A DNA stretch of 64,000 nucleotides from an uncultured Nitrospira sp. (GTDB lineage Bacteria; Nitrospirota; Nitrospiria; Nitrospirales; Nitrospiraceae), in NCBI GenBank assembly GCA_902500785.1, contig CABVRW010000010.1:1-64000 (forward strand), in the 5' to 3' direction. Every line of letters starts with the position of its first letter. Positions within the stretch are counted from its first letter, which is position 1. The notes beneath the pieces are model-generated. The model was not told the DNA's origin and ran no database searches. It saw nothing but the letters and a program-made list of their open reading frames with translations. Below, piece by piece: positions 38,401 through 44,865 of this stretch. The position numbers and the translations under genes are program-made.

Positions 38401-38820
38401 GGCCACGCAGGCATCCTCGGCAATACGTTGCACACGCGCGACACTGACCTTCACCCGAAACGCGTCCGGCGAGGGAACCGGCACCGCGACTAGGCCGGCA
38501 TACAACACGCCCCAAAACGCCTGGACGAATTCCAGTCCCGGTGGATAGACCAGGAGCAAGCGCGCTCCCGGGGCGAATGTAGTTTGCAGATGAGCGGCGA
38601 TCGAGCGAGCCTTGGCGTCGAGCTCTCGGTAGGTCAGGACGGCATCAGGAGTGACCCCATCCCGTAAGAAGACATACGCCGTCTGGTCGGGCTGGTGTTC
38701 GGCCCGCCAATGCAGCACATCGAGAAGCGTCTCGCCGGGTGGAATCGTTACGGATGGATGTCTGACCACAGAATGCTCAACCCCATTGGGACCGAGAAGC
38801 GCACGGAGGCCATAGGCCAT
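29407..38820 (-). CDS. Nonribosomal peptide synthetase FAAL-ACP-C-A-T-C-A-T-TE
   Basis: A 3137-residue assembly line. Domains by residue (approximate): fatty-acyl-AMP ligase 15-600 (YLQYTSGSTSAPKG, MPHFHDYGLV, GGPNF-like SGAPNFAY); ACP around 656 (LLGLDSL); condensation 1 (HHIAVDG near 845); adenylation 1 (YTSGSTGHPKG near 1337, YGPTETT, NGKVDRRAL); carrier 1 (LGGHSLL near 1741); condensation 2 (HHIISDQ near 1940); adenylation 2 (FTSGSTGQPKG near 2416); carrier 2 (LGGYSLL near 2799); thioesterase 2860-3110 (GTCTG near 2932). The model is: activate a fatty acid, load it on the ACP, add amino acid X, then a second amino acid, and release. The second pocket reads D-I-L-Q-L-G-V-I-W, nearly the glycine code. 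The thioesterase nucleophile is Cys instead of Ser. GAGGTCA precedes the ATG. Confidence 0.93.
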   Translation of the reverse strand: MAYGLRALLGPNGVEHSVVRHPSVTIPPGETLLDVLHWRAEHQPDQTAYVFLRDGVTPDAVLTYRELDAKARSIAAHLQTTFAPGARLLLVYPPGLEFVQAFWGVLYAGLVAVPVPSPDAFRVKVSVARVQRIAEDACVAGALCTHQILEMLRAQGSAIPLEQWLVYDASLSDQAARSTTTQPLPSTLAYLQYTSGSTSAPKGVMVSHGNMAAQSRCITDAGGYDAHSVSLSWMPHFHDYGLVTGIVQPAWIGRPSYLMSPLTFLKRPLRWLDAIQRYHVTHSGAPNFAYRRCVEAIAPEDCARLNLSGWLVASCGAEPIAPDTIDRFAEAFAPAGFRREAFFPAYGMAEYTLLISLKREGRVPTVQALDPAALERGLVSDAKPGAAPVRQVVGCGIPVGDTRVVIAHPETLSRCAAQQVGEIWLAGASAAQGYWNNPEETARTFGATLCDTKEGPFLRTGDLGFVRDGEVFVTGRLKDLLIIRGRNHYPQDLERTVEQSHALFRGSGTVAFSVQDAGEEAVVIVQEVARQVTALALDELAAAVRAALSEQHDLHVWSIVFIKAGSLPKTSSGKVQRRACRDLFLADRLSVIGTSVRPLLQSEAESIAIPIEDMRTLPREARRARIEQDLQGMIADRLRCRQETISRDRPIHLLGLDSLMAAEVLHRVEKSFHVALSLQSLLGGATLVELATTLESEMLRDGDDSTPVLPPNSFTKNVGPLSENQAALWFLSQLAPESAAANVSVLLSLPSGVNQTELRQALDRLGERHATLRTTYETLEDVPVQRIHEQLPLRWMVIDVSTWDWAQLRREAMAAAAIPFDLAQGPLWSAILYRGTHQTWLLVVAHHIAVDGWSMNHLVDELKRDCASAEAQSHGLSNAVSDALVPYGEFINWHRALLDSEEGRRLAHYWKARLAGDLPTYDMLYDRSQATVEPSRYAWQAFHIDQALTERLKTWAQAEGTTLYAICLTALQILLYRYTNQEDTTIVTPVFGRSRSRFAQTVGDFVNMLVLRESVQDASSGRDLLAQTKRTVLEALEHQDYPYARLVSDLRPARERQRAPLAHILFVLQPFKLLAELDQHMDASPVSFSQSRLPEWDAYVIPQQSGQFDLCVELAESEQGLSGYFEYKAELFAPDRIARMRAHFTRVLEGLIADPSGRIGSLPLMTEAERRETVLTWGQSSDVTEPGQCLHRLIEAQVSRTPEAVAIQQGDQVLTYRELDTRANRVAHYLRRRGVVPGVVVGLCVERSPNLIVGMLGILKSGGAYLPLDADYPTDRLDYMLRESQVRVLVTQQDQLARLPATNPHTICLDSEWDQIARFPDHAIDGTDAPNNLAYVIYTSGSTGHPKGVMIEHQSIANYVGAITDIVGVEARDRMLQFASLSFDTAAEEIFPCLTTGATLVLRTSGMVDSVSEFLDRCREWRLTVLDLPTAYWHEVVTRMELEQLRFPESVRTVIIGGERVLPQIVQRWAKLVGSAVRLLNTYGPTETTVAVTWSDLTGFGVNDELHDDLPIGGAIRRSSVYVLDQHRQPVPVGVAGELYIGGMGVARGYRGRPELTDAKFIADPFSSRPGARLYRTGDLVRWRSDGQLDYRGRVDRQVKIRGYRIELEEIEAVLNRHPDLERAVVEVREDQPGDKRIVAFMVPRPHNRLGLTQLREQLRSQLPAHMIPSAFVEMETLPLTANGKVDRRALRVAADSRASKVDLSSEFLAPRTSTEQVLADIWGEILHVKDVGVHDNFFELGGHSLLATQLVSRVQALFRIALPLRQVFERPTIATLAEVITRAKDGGNQPPAQGEPTISRAARGMPLPLSFAQERMWFLYQLSPAAAAYNIPASVRLHGPLNRAALRWSVQELVRRHDALRTTFMTVDGQARQIIHASLAPLWTEKDLRGLSREMREARALEVATAEARHPFDLEQGPLLRMLLVQLGEEDHVLVVSTHHIISDQWSYGVIARELVRCYNAFCAGKPFAMQPDLAIQYVDFAQWQRTWLTGPVLAEQLAHWKSKLTDLPVLTLPADRPRLPIHSFKGDQVSLDLSWVLVNRLKQLSVREGVTLYMVFLAGFFGLLHRLTQQGDLVIGTPIANRNRLAIEELIGTFVNTLVLRTEVTGDLTFRELMRNVRDLSLDAYAHQDIPFEKLVEELRPDRSQGGLPLVQVLFNFTNTPFARTEFQHLSWTPYEVSRGAAQLDLGLSIDPLASRKAYLEFNTDLFDRATAERWLAQYRRFMEAIADHPEEKLGRVAILTEQEQHRMLREWNATEQPMDREACFPQLFEAQVRRSPDAVAVVFEDEEVSYTELNRRANRLAHHLREQGVGPDVVVPVFLERSPELLISLLAVMKAGGAYLPLVPGLPIRRLAAMLEASHAAVLVTESALLAGLPQHQLRVVCLDQEAEALARYPESNPAPLARPEHLVYVLFTSGSTGQPKGVEIEHRGLVNFLRSMQQEPGMGRQDVLLAVTPLSFDIAGLELYLPLLVGGRILLASRLHAMEGEWLQHQLDQGGVTVMQATPATWRMVLQSGWQGGRNLNVLCGGEALPRELAQELLVRAGSVWNVYGPTETTIWSTLERVRTAERTIALGRPIANTQVYVLDSNREPVPIGIPGELYIGGMGLARGYRGAPQLTAERFVPSPFRAGERLYRTGDQVKWLPDGKLDYVGRIDYQVKLRGFRIELGEIETVLADDPTVKQAVVIVREDVPGDRRLVAYVVAREGLRCDPLTLRRALRDMVPDYMVPAAIVPLTEFPLTPNGKVDRQALPAPSTEPVHDGAQAIEPRNRVELQLAAIWEQVLGISPIGVRDNFFALGGYSLLALRMFSAIEQTFGIRLPMAILFQAPTIEQLADVLADEGCTVRWRSLVAIQPEGKHPPFFAVPGVGGNVLVFARLAKLLGDAQPFYGLQARGLDGKEKPFMRVEEMAAHYIEEIRSVQPHGPYLIGGTCTGGLAAYEIAQQLTALGEEVILVVMESWHPRSYLTHWSRPPYLLWPILFVWMKITTYLRLMRKLPMHDWASFWKGKMKRIWNLMHHTEVAEHQDEFLYKDQVTYATFHAVARYHLKPFRGQVLNVIASKHPLTHSSDDTRLVFGESAMGMSRTIYLPAEDSGRLFVAPHVQELATHLKTFWQDAWTMLRQKPDGRGQGPSSKAA

Positions 38821-38841
38821 TGACCTCGTATGATGTCGGTA

Positions 38842-38862
38842 TGACGAAGCCTGGTTTCGTCA
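38842..38862. promoter_or_regulatory. Stem-loop in the synthetase leader
   Basis: TGACGAA and TTCGTCA form a perfect 7-bp stem around a 7-base loop, 22 bases before the synthetase ATG and downstream of its predicted promoter. It ends just before the ribosome binding site, so it could influence translation, or it may be a remnant of the GACGAA-type repeat. Confidence 0.35.
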
Positions 38863-38914
38863 CTGTCTCCGGACGGTCTCACGGCACCAAGTGAGTCTAC
38901 GGCGGAATGGATCC

Positions 38915-38943
38915 ATTACAAAACAGAATCACCTTTTCCTCAA
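38915..38943 (-). promoter_or_regulatory. Promoter of the synthetase-exporter-transferase operon
   Basis: Read on the minus strand, TTGAGG (38943-38938) and TGTAAT (38920-38915) are 17 bases apart, 4/6 and 5/6 matches to sigma-70 boxes. The surrounding 38910-39010 is clearly richer in A+T than the rest of the window. Start of transcription near 38908 gives an 88-base leader. Confidence 0.55.
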
Positions 38944-39050
38944 TCGTGAGATATCCGTAATGCCGGAAGAAAGTCTCCTCCAAACACATGATTTCATTTG
39001 AATTTTGCAGACGACCAGGGTAAGCTTCACGTCCTTGTCGTGCATAGGCC

Positions 39051-39138
<88 letters not shown>

Positions 39139-39165
39139 TATCTGCTGCAACACCTAACACTCTGC

Positions 39166-39180
39166 GGGTGGGATTCGAAC
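39166..39180 (-). repeat. Inverted copy of the tRNA-Ser T-arm
   Basis: The 15 bases are an exact reverse complement of the tRNA T-arm segment GTTCGAATCCCACCC at 39115-39129. Together with the direct copy at 39290-39315 it shows that the tRNA end has been copied twice in this short region. Confidence 0.6.
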
Positions 39181-39189
39181 GGGGGCTCT

Positions 39190-39209
39190 GAAGGGGGTAT
39201 GCCCCCTTC
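39190..39209. other. Perfect GC-rich hairpin downstream of the tRNA
   Basis: GAAGGGGG and CCCCCTTC form a perfect 8-bp stem with a TATG loop. No T-run follows, so it is not a typical intrinsic terminator. It sits between the partial copies of the tRNA end; a second GGGGCC-T-GGCCCC palindrome follows at about 39242-39254. Confidence 0.5.
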
Positions 39210-39289
39210 ACGGGGTGACCGGAGCGAAGCGGAGGCGCGAGGGGGCCTGGCCCCTTAGCGGGAGCGCGTGCGAAGCACCTAAGCGCGAC

Positions 39290-39315
39290 TTCGAACTCCC
39301 ACCCTCTCCGCCATA
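39290..39315 (+). repeat. Direct copy of the tRNA-Ser 3' end (att-like)
   Basis: TTCGAACTCCCACCC then TCTCCGCCATA repeats the tRNA 3' end at 39116-39140 with one inserted base and includes CCA and two flanking bases. Direct copies of a tRNA 3' end are left by tyrosine-recombinase elements at both ends of the insertion. Here only about 150 bases remain between them, so this would be a scar. Confidence 0.6.
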
Positions 39316-39492
39316 CAGAGCTGGCTCGACCCGAAGCCGTCTGGACTGTTCTTGGCGACGGGATCATCCCCTTCAGTTTGTCCCTATCATTCGCGCCGCC
39401 GGCACCTACCGAGGCCAGGGGTTCCCCCACGTCTAGTGGTCTGTTCGCCTCCGATGGTCCAGGCTAGTCTCTGGCTCAGACAGGAGGGACGC

Positions 39493-39627
39493 ATGTTTGA
39501 ACAAACTGAAGCTGCGGTGGTGATGACGCTGTTGGCCTTGGGGGGAATTGCGCTGATGGCGGATGAGACCATCGGAACAACGTGCATGCAGATGGTGAAA
39601 TGGATTCGAACCAGAGGCAAGCGCTAA
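39493..39627 (+). CDS. Small single-span membrane protein (44 residues)
   Basis: The ATG at 39493 follows CAGGAGGGACGC, a strong ribosome binding site. The product has one hydrophobic helix (AAVVMTLLALGGIALMA) flanked by acidic residues at the start and a basic tail (KWIRTRGKR), so it should sit in the membrane with its C-terminus inside. Its stop overlaps that of the convergent nuclease gene. No family is recognised. Confidence 0.5.
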   Translation: MFEQTEAAVVMTLLALGGIALMADETIGTTCMQMVKWIRTRGKR

Positions 39628-41129
39628 CCGGCTCTTTTCTTCAACTCCCTCCGCAACTCAACCATCGCCAGGGTGTCCCGTTCGCAGTACCGCAGTAACG
39701 CCTCTTCGATTTTGGCCTTCTCGATCCAGTCACTGACCGTAAAGATCATGCGCGCATATTCGCAAGCCGCCACGCCCCCGTCACGGATGGCCAAATCTGC
39801 GTAACTCAACGACGGCACGACAGCCGGCAAGACGGCCTTGATTGAGTAGCTGCCTTCGAAGGCCGGATGGTAGTAGTGATCCCTGATGACGATGTGCAGA
39901 TCCCATAGTCGCGCGATGACCCGCTTCAAGTCTTTCCGGAGTGACGGAAAGTCCTCGGCCAGACGCTCGAGCACCGACCGTTCATAACTCGAATACACAC
40001 AGATGCTGCCTTCCCCTCCCAAGGAATCCAGCAACGTGACGGCCAACTCTTCACGCGGATCGCGCCCGTCTCGGCAGAGGTACTCGGCATGGTCGAGTCT
40101 CCCATCGAGATATTCGATGTGATTGGACCATTGGGTTGGAATTACCTGATACGGCCTGGTGCCCACGAATTTCGGCACCGCCGGCATGAAGGTCTCAAAA
40201 TCCAAATGATGCACGGGGTACTCGATCTTCTCGAGCGCCGACCGCAAGCCGTCCCCGATCCATTCCCGGTTGTCCTTCACACGACGCTGCACCGGCGTCA
40301 GGGTCACATGGTCGGGAATCTCGTCGATGCTCTCCACTCCCAACTCACGGAGCTGGACAACGGTCTTACTGCTGCCGGGCAGATGGTAGATCCAGCGAGG
40401 CGGCTTCTCGCGCGTGCAATGCGCCCAGAAGGGACATTCGTAAGGGCTGTGACAATGTTCATCCGGGGCAACGGCCGGCGCCGACATGTCGTCCAGCATC
40501 GCCTGCATCGAGGCCAGGCGTGAAGGCACCTCCGGCAATCTCGGGCGTACCGTCTCGTTCAAGGAACGCACCCCAAAGAGCTGCGTAAGATCGAGCTGCA
40601 GGCCATCGAATACATACTGCGTATTCACATGCATCAGACTGATATCCACAAGCGACAGGCCGAGCCCTTCCAGGACATAGCTCTGAATCGTGAGATCCTC
40701 CACATGCGTGGCCTTCACCTTCGTGGAGGATTTGACCTCGACGAGCCGCCAGGTAGCTTGCCCTGACTCATTCACCCCGACACGTTCCAAGACATCGACG
40801 CGAATCAGGACCTGGTCGAACTGAAACGCGCCCTCGAATATCGCCGGCACCGCGGGATCCTGGAGGAGTTCCGCCGTCTGCGCCAAGGCCTCCTGGGATT
40901 GACGGTACCCGGCCGTGACGAGACGGCCGCCAGGAAATCGCCGCCGCGCCAGTTCGCCAAGATCCGTGCCCATGTCGAGAATCGCTTGGGTGGCCGCATC
41001 CGGCTTCGTAGCCAACGCCGGAGCGTGAATGTCAAAGTACAGCCGCTTGTGGCACTGCAAACCGGACAGGTATCGTGATTTTGACAGCCGATAGGATGAA
41101 CGAGCGGCAGGCTCGGGGGTGATCAACAT
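39624..41129 (-). CDS. DUF2779 predicted nuclease
   Basis: A 501-residue protein. The N-terminal half resembles a RecB/Cas4-like PD-(D/E)xK module: KSRYLSGLQCHKRLYFD at the start, FEGAFQFDQVLIRVDVLER and WRLVEVKSSTKVK (E-x-K). A cysteine cluster (CHSPYECPFWAHC) could bind an Fe-S cluster or zinc. The second half is the DUF2779 RNase H-like exonuclease domain beginning VHHLDFETFMPAVP (D-x-E) and ending LRYCERDTLAMVEL. It probably degrades or trims nucleic acid, but no pathway is known. I chose the ATG at 41129 because upstream residues are low-complexity; the ribosome binding site is weak. Confidence 0.8.
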   Translation of the reverse strand: MLITPEPAARSSYRLSKSRYLSGLQCHKRLYFDIHAPALATKPDAATQAILDMGTDLGELARRRFPGGRLVTAGYRQSQEALAQTAELLQDPAVPAIFEGAFQFDQVLIRVDVLERVGVNESGQATWRLVEVKSSTKVKATHVEDLTIQSYVLEGLGLSLVDISLMHVNTQYVFDGLQLDLTQLFGVRSLNETVRPRLPEVPSRLASMQAMLDDMSAPAVAPDEHCHSPYECPFWAHCTREKPPRWIYHLPGSSKTVVQLRELGVESIDEIPDHVTLTPVQRRVKDNREWIGDGLRSALEKIEYPVHHLDFETFMPAVPKFVGTRPYQVIPTQWSNHIEYLDGRLDHAEYLCRDGRDPREELAVTLLDSLGGEGSICVYSSYERSVLERLAEDFPSLRKDLKRVIARLWDLHIVIRDHYYHPAFEGSYSIKAVLPAVVPSLSYADLAIRDGGVAACEYARMIFTVSDWIEKAKIEEALLRYCERDTLAMVELRRELKKRAG

Positions 41130-41333
41130 GGATGGGTCCAGGCTACCGAACGGGCGCGTCCCTTGTCCAGCCCCTGGCCAAGACTGTTCATGCATACCAG
41201 GTCCGTCGTCCGATTCGCTGGCCCGACGGACGTTAGTTTCAAACGCTTCTCGAGAGCATGCGTGAATACGCTTGGCTCGCCCCCGCAGAAGGGCATCCTC
41301 GCGAGTAACCAAGTTCTGATAGGATGACGCCCC

Positions 41334-42671
41334 ATGGCCAACGGCGTCGCACAAATCAGACGATCAGTGATGACCCTCGCGCTCCCGGTGACGGTCAGCA
41401 GCTTGCTGCAGCGTACCGAGGGTATTGTCGCGGTCTTTCTCGTGGGGGGGTTGGGTGCGATTCCCATTGCCGCCGTCGGCTTAGGCCAGTTGCTCGCCTT
41501 TATCGCGACCACGCTGGTCTCTGGTCTCTCGGTGGGCACGAACGTCATCATCGCTCAACAGTGGGGCGCCCGCCGTTACGACGAGGCAGGCCAAGCCGCT
41601 CGGCATTTTCTTGGTCTCTCCCTGTTGGTCGCCTTCGGCCTGGCCCTGCTCGGCCTCTCGGCGAACGGACTTATCATGGAACTCCTCGGGGCGCAGCCGG
41701 AGGTCATCACCATCGCGCTGCCCTACTCCACCCTGATCTTTTTGGTGATCCCGTTCACGGTGCTGCTCGCCGTTCTCTCGTCGATCCTCCAGGGAACCGG
41801 CGACACCAAGACGCCGATGTACGCCATGATCGTGGTCAATGTGCTCCACATCGCCATTGCCTATCCGCTGATCTACGGCCAATGGGGCTTGCCGGCGTTC
41901 GGCGTGAAGGGCGCGGCCGTCGCCGTAGGAATCGCGGAGGCGACTGGGTCGCTCTTTCTGTTTTCCCGTTGCCGGAGGATCCTCAAACCGTCGAAGCGGC
42001 TCAGGCTGGATCTGATCCACACCATCTGGCAGGTAGGCGCGCCGGTTTCGGGCGAACGGATCGTGCAGCAGGCCGGCATTCTGCTCTATACCAAGATCGT
42101 GCTGCTCTATGGCACCGTGGCCTACGCGGCGCATCAAGTCGGACTCTCGATTGAATCGCTCTCGTTTCTGCCGGGCTACGGCTTTGCCATCGCCGCAGCC
42201 ACGATGGTCGGGCAAAGTATCGGCGCCGGCAAGTACACCAGGGCCAAGCTCGAAAACTGGGAAGCGAACCGGCTGGCGACCTTCATCATGTCCGCCATGG
42301 GTATCGTCTTTTTCTTTTTTCCCTACGCCCTGCTCCGCGCCTTCACCAGCGATGAGGCGGTCATCGATCTGGGAACCATCTTCCTGAAGATCGTGGCTCT
42401 GCTGCAGATTCCGCTGGCGCTCACGATGGTGTTGGCCGGTTCGTTGCGCGGAGCTGGTGACACGCGCTTCATCATGATCGCCACGATGATCGGGATGTGG
42501 GGCGTGCGCATCCCCCTCGCCTTCGTGGCGGGCGACTGGTTGTCGATGGGGGTCTTGTACGTCTGGCTGGCGATGATCGCGGATTGGACGCTGCGAATGG
42601 CGCTCATGCTGTGGCGGTATCGCTCGGAGCGGTGGAAATCGATCCGGGTGCTTCGTTCATCGACGACGTGA
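41334..42671 (+). CDS. MATE family efflux transporter
   Basis: A 445-residue membrane protein with 12 hydrophobic segments in two similar halves. It carries family features such as ALPVTVSSLLQRTEGIVAVFLVG at the start, the repeated QGTGDTKTPM and RGAGDTRFIM motifs, and GFAIAAATMVGQSIGAGK. Members exchange Na+ or H+ for cationic drugs or metabolites. AGGATGACGCCCC precedes the ATG. It ends four bases from the stop of the convergent reductase gene. Its substrate is not predictable. Confidence 0.9.
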   Translation: MANGVAQIRRSVMTLALPVTVSSLLQRTEGIVAVFLVGGLGAIPIAAVGLGQLLAFIATTLVSGLSVGTNVIIAQQWGARRYDEAGQAARHFLGLSLLVAFGLALLGLSANGLIMELLGAQPEVITIALPYSTLIFLVIPFTVLLAVLSSILQGTGDTKTPMYAMIVVNVLHIAIAYPLIYGQWGLPAFGVKGAAVAVGIAEATGSLFLFSRCRRILKPSKRLRLDLIHTIWQVGAPVSGERIVQQAGILLYTKIVLLYGTVAYAAHQVGLSIESLSFLPGYGFAIAAATMVGQSIGAGKYTRAKLENWEANRLATFIMSAMGIVFFFFPYALLRAFTSDEAVIDLGTIFLKIVALLQIPLALTMVLAGSLRGAGDTRFIMIATMIGMWGVRIPLAFVAGDWLSMGVLYVWLAMIADWTLRMALMLWRYRSERWKSIRVLRSSTT

Positions 42672-42675
42672 AGTC

Positions 42676-44043
42676 TTAGCGCTGCGCCTCGGTCGAACAC
42701 TCCGGAGGCCTGACAGAGGGCCGCGTATCCTTGCCCGATCCTGCCCGCACTTCGATGCGCCCCACGCCCTTTACGTTCGCACACAGGTCCCCCAAGCCGG
42801 GCGTGACCAATCGGTACGGACCACCCTTGCCGTCCGGTAGCGGCTGACCATCGAGTTCATAGAGCAGCAGTCCAAAATCCCGAGCCTGTTGCAGGGTAAG
42901 AGTCGCGGCATATTTCCCATCGGCGGAATGGAACGTGACATGGTCGGCATCGACCGCGAGGGCTGGAATGTCCAACAGACCGTTCACACGAATCGCTCGG
43001 CCTCGCATTGAGGGCATCAGCGGGCTGATATCGATGACCTGGTGTTCCGGCGGAAGTTGCGCCAGCGCCGCGCGCGTGAGCGAGACCGGCTGCACGACCG
43101 CGCCCTCGATCCGAACGATACCGGGACCGGACGGCTCTCGCTCGGTGATGGCTTTCACCATCGCCGTCAGCGCCTCGTTCACCGGCGTGGGAATCCCCAA
43201 TTTCTGTCCCATGCGCACAATGTAGCCGTTCAGATATTCGATCTCGGTCGGACGGTTGGCCTTCCAGTCATCGTACATCGAGGTATGAATGTCCCGCAGC
43301 TCCTGTGTCCACTTCACCACCTTCTCGGCCATATCCGGAGCCAACGGCACCTTCACCGCCGCCGACACCGCCGCGACTTCACCCACGATTTGCCGAATCA
43401 CACCGGCCATCTCCGGATGGTCCAGCGCCTTCGCGACCTTGTCGTCGATCAGCACCGTGAGGGGGTTGAAGACACAGTTCCAACACATCTTCTCCCATTT
43501 GCTCTTCCGGATGTCGTCGCTGAGTTGGCAGGAGATGCCGGCCTGCGTGAAGATCTCCGCGATCTGCAGTACCCGTTCGCTCTTGTGGCCCATGAGTTCG
43601 CCGATGGCCACGCCGCCGCGCTTATAGTGCTCGATGACGCCGGGGGCGACGATCTTCGAGTAGATGAACGCCACGCCGCCGACCACACAATCGCGGTGCA
43701 GCCGGGCAATGATGCGATCTTCCGTATCGATGCCGTTCTGCAGCGTGAGGAGCACCGTGCGTTCGGTCATCACCGGCTCCAGCTGTGTCATGACCTCGTC
43801 GAGATCGTAGGCCTTCACGCCAAGGATGATGAGATCCGGCTGCGCCAATTGTCGAGGATCGGAGGCGGCCGGCGGATGCACGGCAAAATTACCCTTGGCG
43901 CTCTTGATCATCAGGCCATTGCGCGTCACCGCCTCCAGGGTCCGAGGCCGAAGCAGAAACGAGACATTCGGATTATTTTTCGCGAGATGGGCCCCGAAGA
44001 AACCGCCGACCGAACCGGCTCCGACTACCATGATCTGCTTCAT
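42676..44043 (-). CDS. Ketopantoate reductase-like protein fused to a molybdopterin-binding-type domain
   Basis: A 455-residue protein. Residues 1-310 form a PanE/ApbA reductase: IMVVGAGSVGGFFGAHLAK (NADP fold), LTLQNGIDTEDRI, SDDIRKSKWEKMCWNCVFNPLTVLIDD with the active Lys, and a helical C-domain. Residues about 315-440 (LAQLPPEHQVIDISPL...VTFHSADGKYAATLTLQQARDFGLLLYELDGQPLPDGKGGPYRLVTPG) resemble the oxidoreductase molybdopterin-binding fold of the sulfite-oxidase type, though the usual cofactor Cys region is not apparent. PanE reduces ketopantoate for CoA; the fusion suggests another hydroxy-acid substrate or a cofactor-linked partner. GAGGAGTCGC precedes the ATG at 44043. Confidence 0.8.
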   Translation of the reverse strand: MKQIMVVGAGSVGGFFGAHLAKNNPNVSFLLRPRTLEAVTRNGLMIKSAKGNFAVHPPAASDPRQLAQPDLIILGVKAYDLDEVMTQLEPVMTERTVLLTLQNGIDTEDRIIARLHRDCVVGGVAFIYSKIVAPGVIEHYKRGGVAIGELMGHKSERVLQIAEIFTQAGISCQLSDDIRKSKWEKMCWNCVFNPLTVLIDDKVAKALDHPEMAGVIRQIVGEVAAVSAAVKVPLAPDMAEKVVKWTQELRDIHTSMYDDWKANRPTEIEYLNGYIVRMGQKLGIPTPVNEALTAMVKAITEREPSGPGIVRIEGAVVQPVSLTRAALAQLPPEHQVIDISPLMPSMRGRAIRVNGLLDIPALAVDADHVTFHSADGKYAATLTLQQARDFGLLLYELDGQPLPDGKGGPYRLVTPGLGDLCANVKGVGRIEVRAGSGKDTRPSVRPPECSTEAQR

Positions 44044-44133
44044 GCGACTCCTCACTCGTTGCGTTCGAAAAGACGGTACTATAGCATGCAGCCGCGCACC
44101 TGAAACAGTGACTGCCCTGACTCGTCGACGCCT

Positions 44134-44865
44134 ATGGGAACCGGATCAACTCTCGGGCTGATTCAACAGAAGCTGGCCTCGGCACGATCGGTGACCGTGC
44201 TCACCGGCGCCGGGATTTCCGCCGACAGCGGCGTGCCGACCTTTCGCGGGGCCGACGGACTCTGGCGGAATTTTCGCGCGGAGGATCTCGCCACGCCCGA
44301 GGCCTTCAAACGTGATCCCCGCCTGGTGTGGGAATGGTACAACTGGAGGCGCGAACTCATCGCGACGAAACGACCCAACCCCGCACACGATGCCGTGGCC
44401 TGCATGGAGCACCGATTCGACCGATTCTGGCTCATCACCCAGAACGTGGATGGACTGCACCGCGATGCCGGTTCCCGCAAACTGTCCGAGATCCACGGCA
44501 ACATCTGGATGGTTCGCTGCACTCAGTGCCGATGCGTAACAGACAATCGCGACGTGCCGATCGCGATCCTCCCCCTGTGCAGCAACTGCGGGGGACTCCT
44601 TCGTCCGCACATCGTATGGTTTGGAGAATCACTCGCCGAGCAGGATCTCGAGGCCAGCGAGGCCGCCCTAGAATCCAGCGACCTGTGCCTGATCATCGGT
44701 ACGTCCGGCCTGGTGTATCCGGCGGCGGGTTTTGGCGCGATCGCCAAACAGGCCGGCGCGTTCATCGTCGAGATCAATCTCGATGCCACACCGCAATCGA
44801 GCCTCGTCGATGTGGCGCTGCACGGGCGCGCCAAAGATATCGTGCCGTTGTTATTGCAGGCGTAA
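44134..44865 (+). CDS. cobB: NAD-dependent protein deacylase (sirtuin)
   Basis: A 243-residue sirtuin. It removes acyl groups from lysine using NAD+. The NAD-binding GAGISADSGVPTFRG lies near residue 25, TQNVDGLH near 102 and catalytic HGN near 120; two CxxC pairs (CTQC, CSNC) bind zinc. Tyr and Arg in WYNWRREL (Y-x2-R near 69-72) match the pair that gives SIRT5/CobB-type enzymes their preference for succinyl and malonyl groups. No ribosome binding site is evident before the ATG. Its 3' end overlaps that of the HAD gene by 15 bases. Confidence 0.9.
   Translation: MGTGSTLGLIQQKLASARSVTVLTGAGISADSGVPTFRGADGLWRNFRAEDLATPEAFKRDPRLVWEWYNWRRELIATKRPNPAHDAVACMEHRFDRFWLITQNVDGLHRDAGSRKLSEIHGNIWMVRCTQCRCVTDNRDVPIAILPLCSNCGGLLRPHIVWFGESLAEQDLEASEAALESSDLCLIIGTSGLVYPAAGFGAIAKQAGAFIVEINLDATPQSSLVDVALHGRAKDIVPLLLQA

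Noticed and set aside
37093-38493. 466-residue plus-strand frame
   Set aside because: Antisense of the FAAL domain of the synthetase; low-complexity His/Arg/Gln composition and no ribosome binding site.
39190-39255. GC-rich hairpins resembling CRISPR repeat or terminator
   Set aside because: Not repeated with regular spacers, and no T-run follows; there is no CRISPR array in the window.
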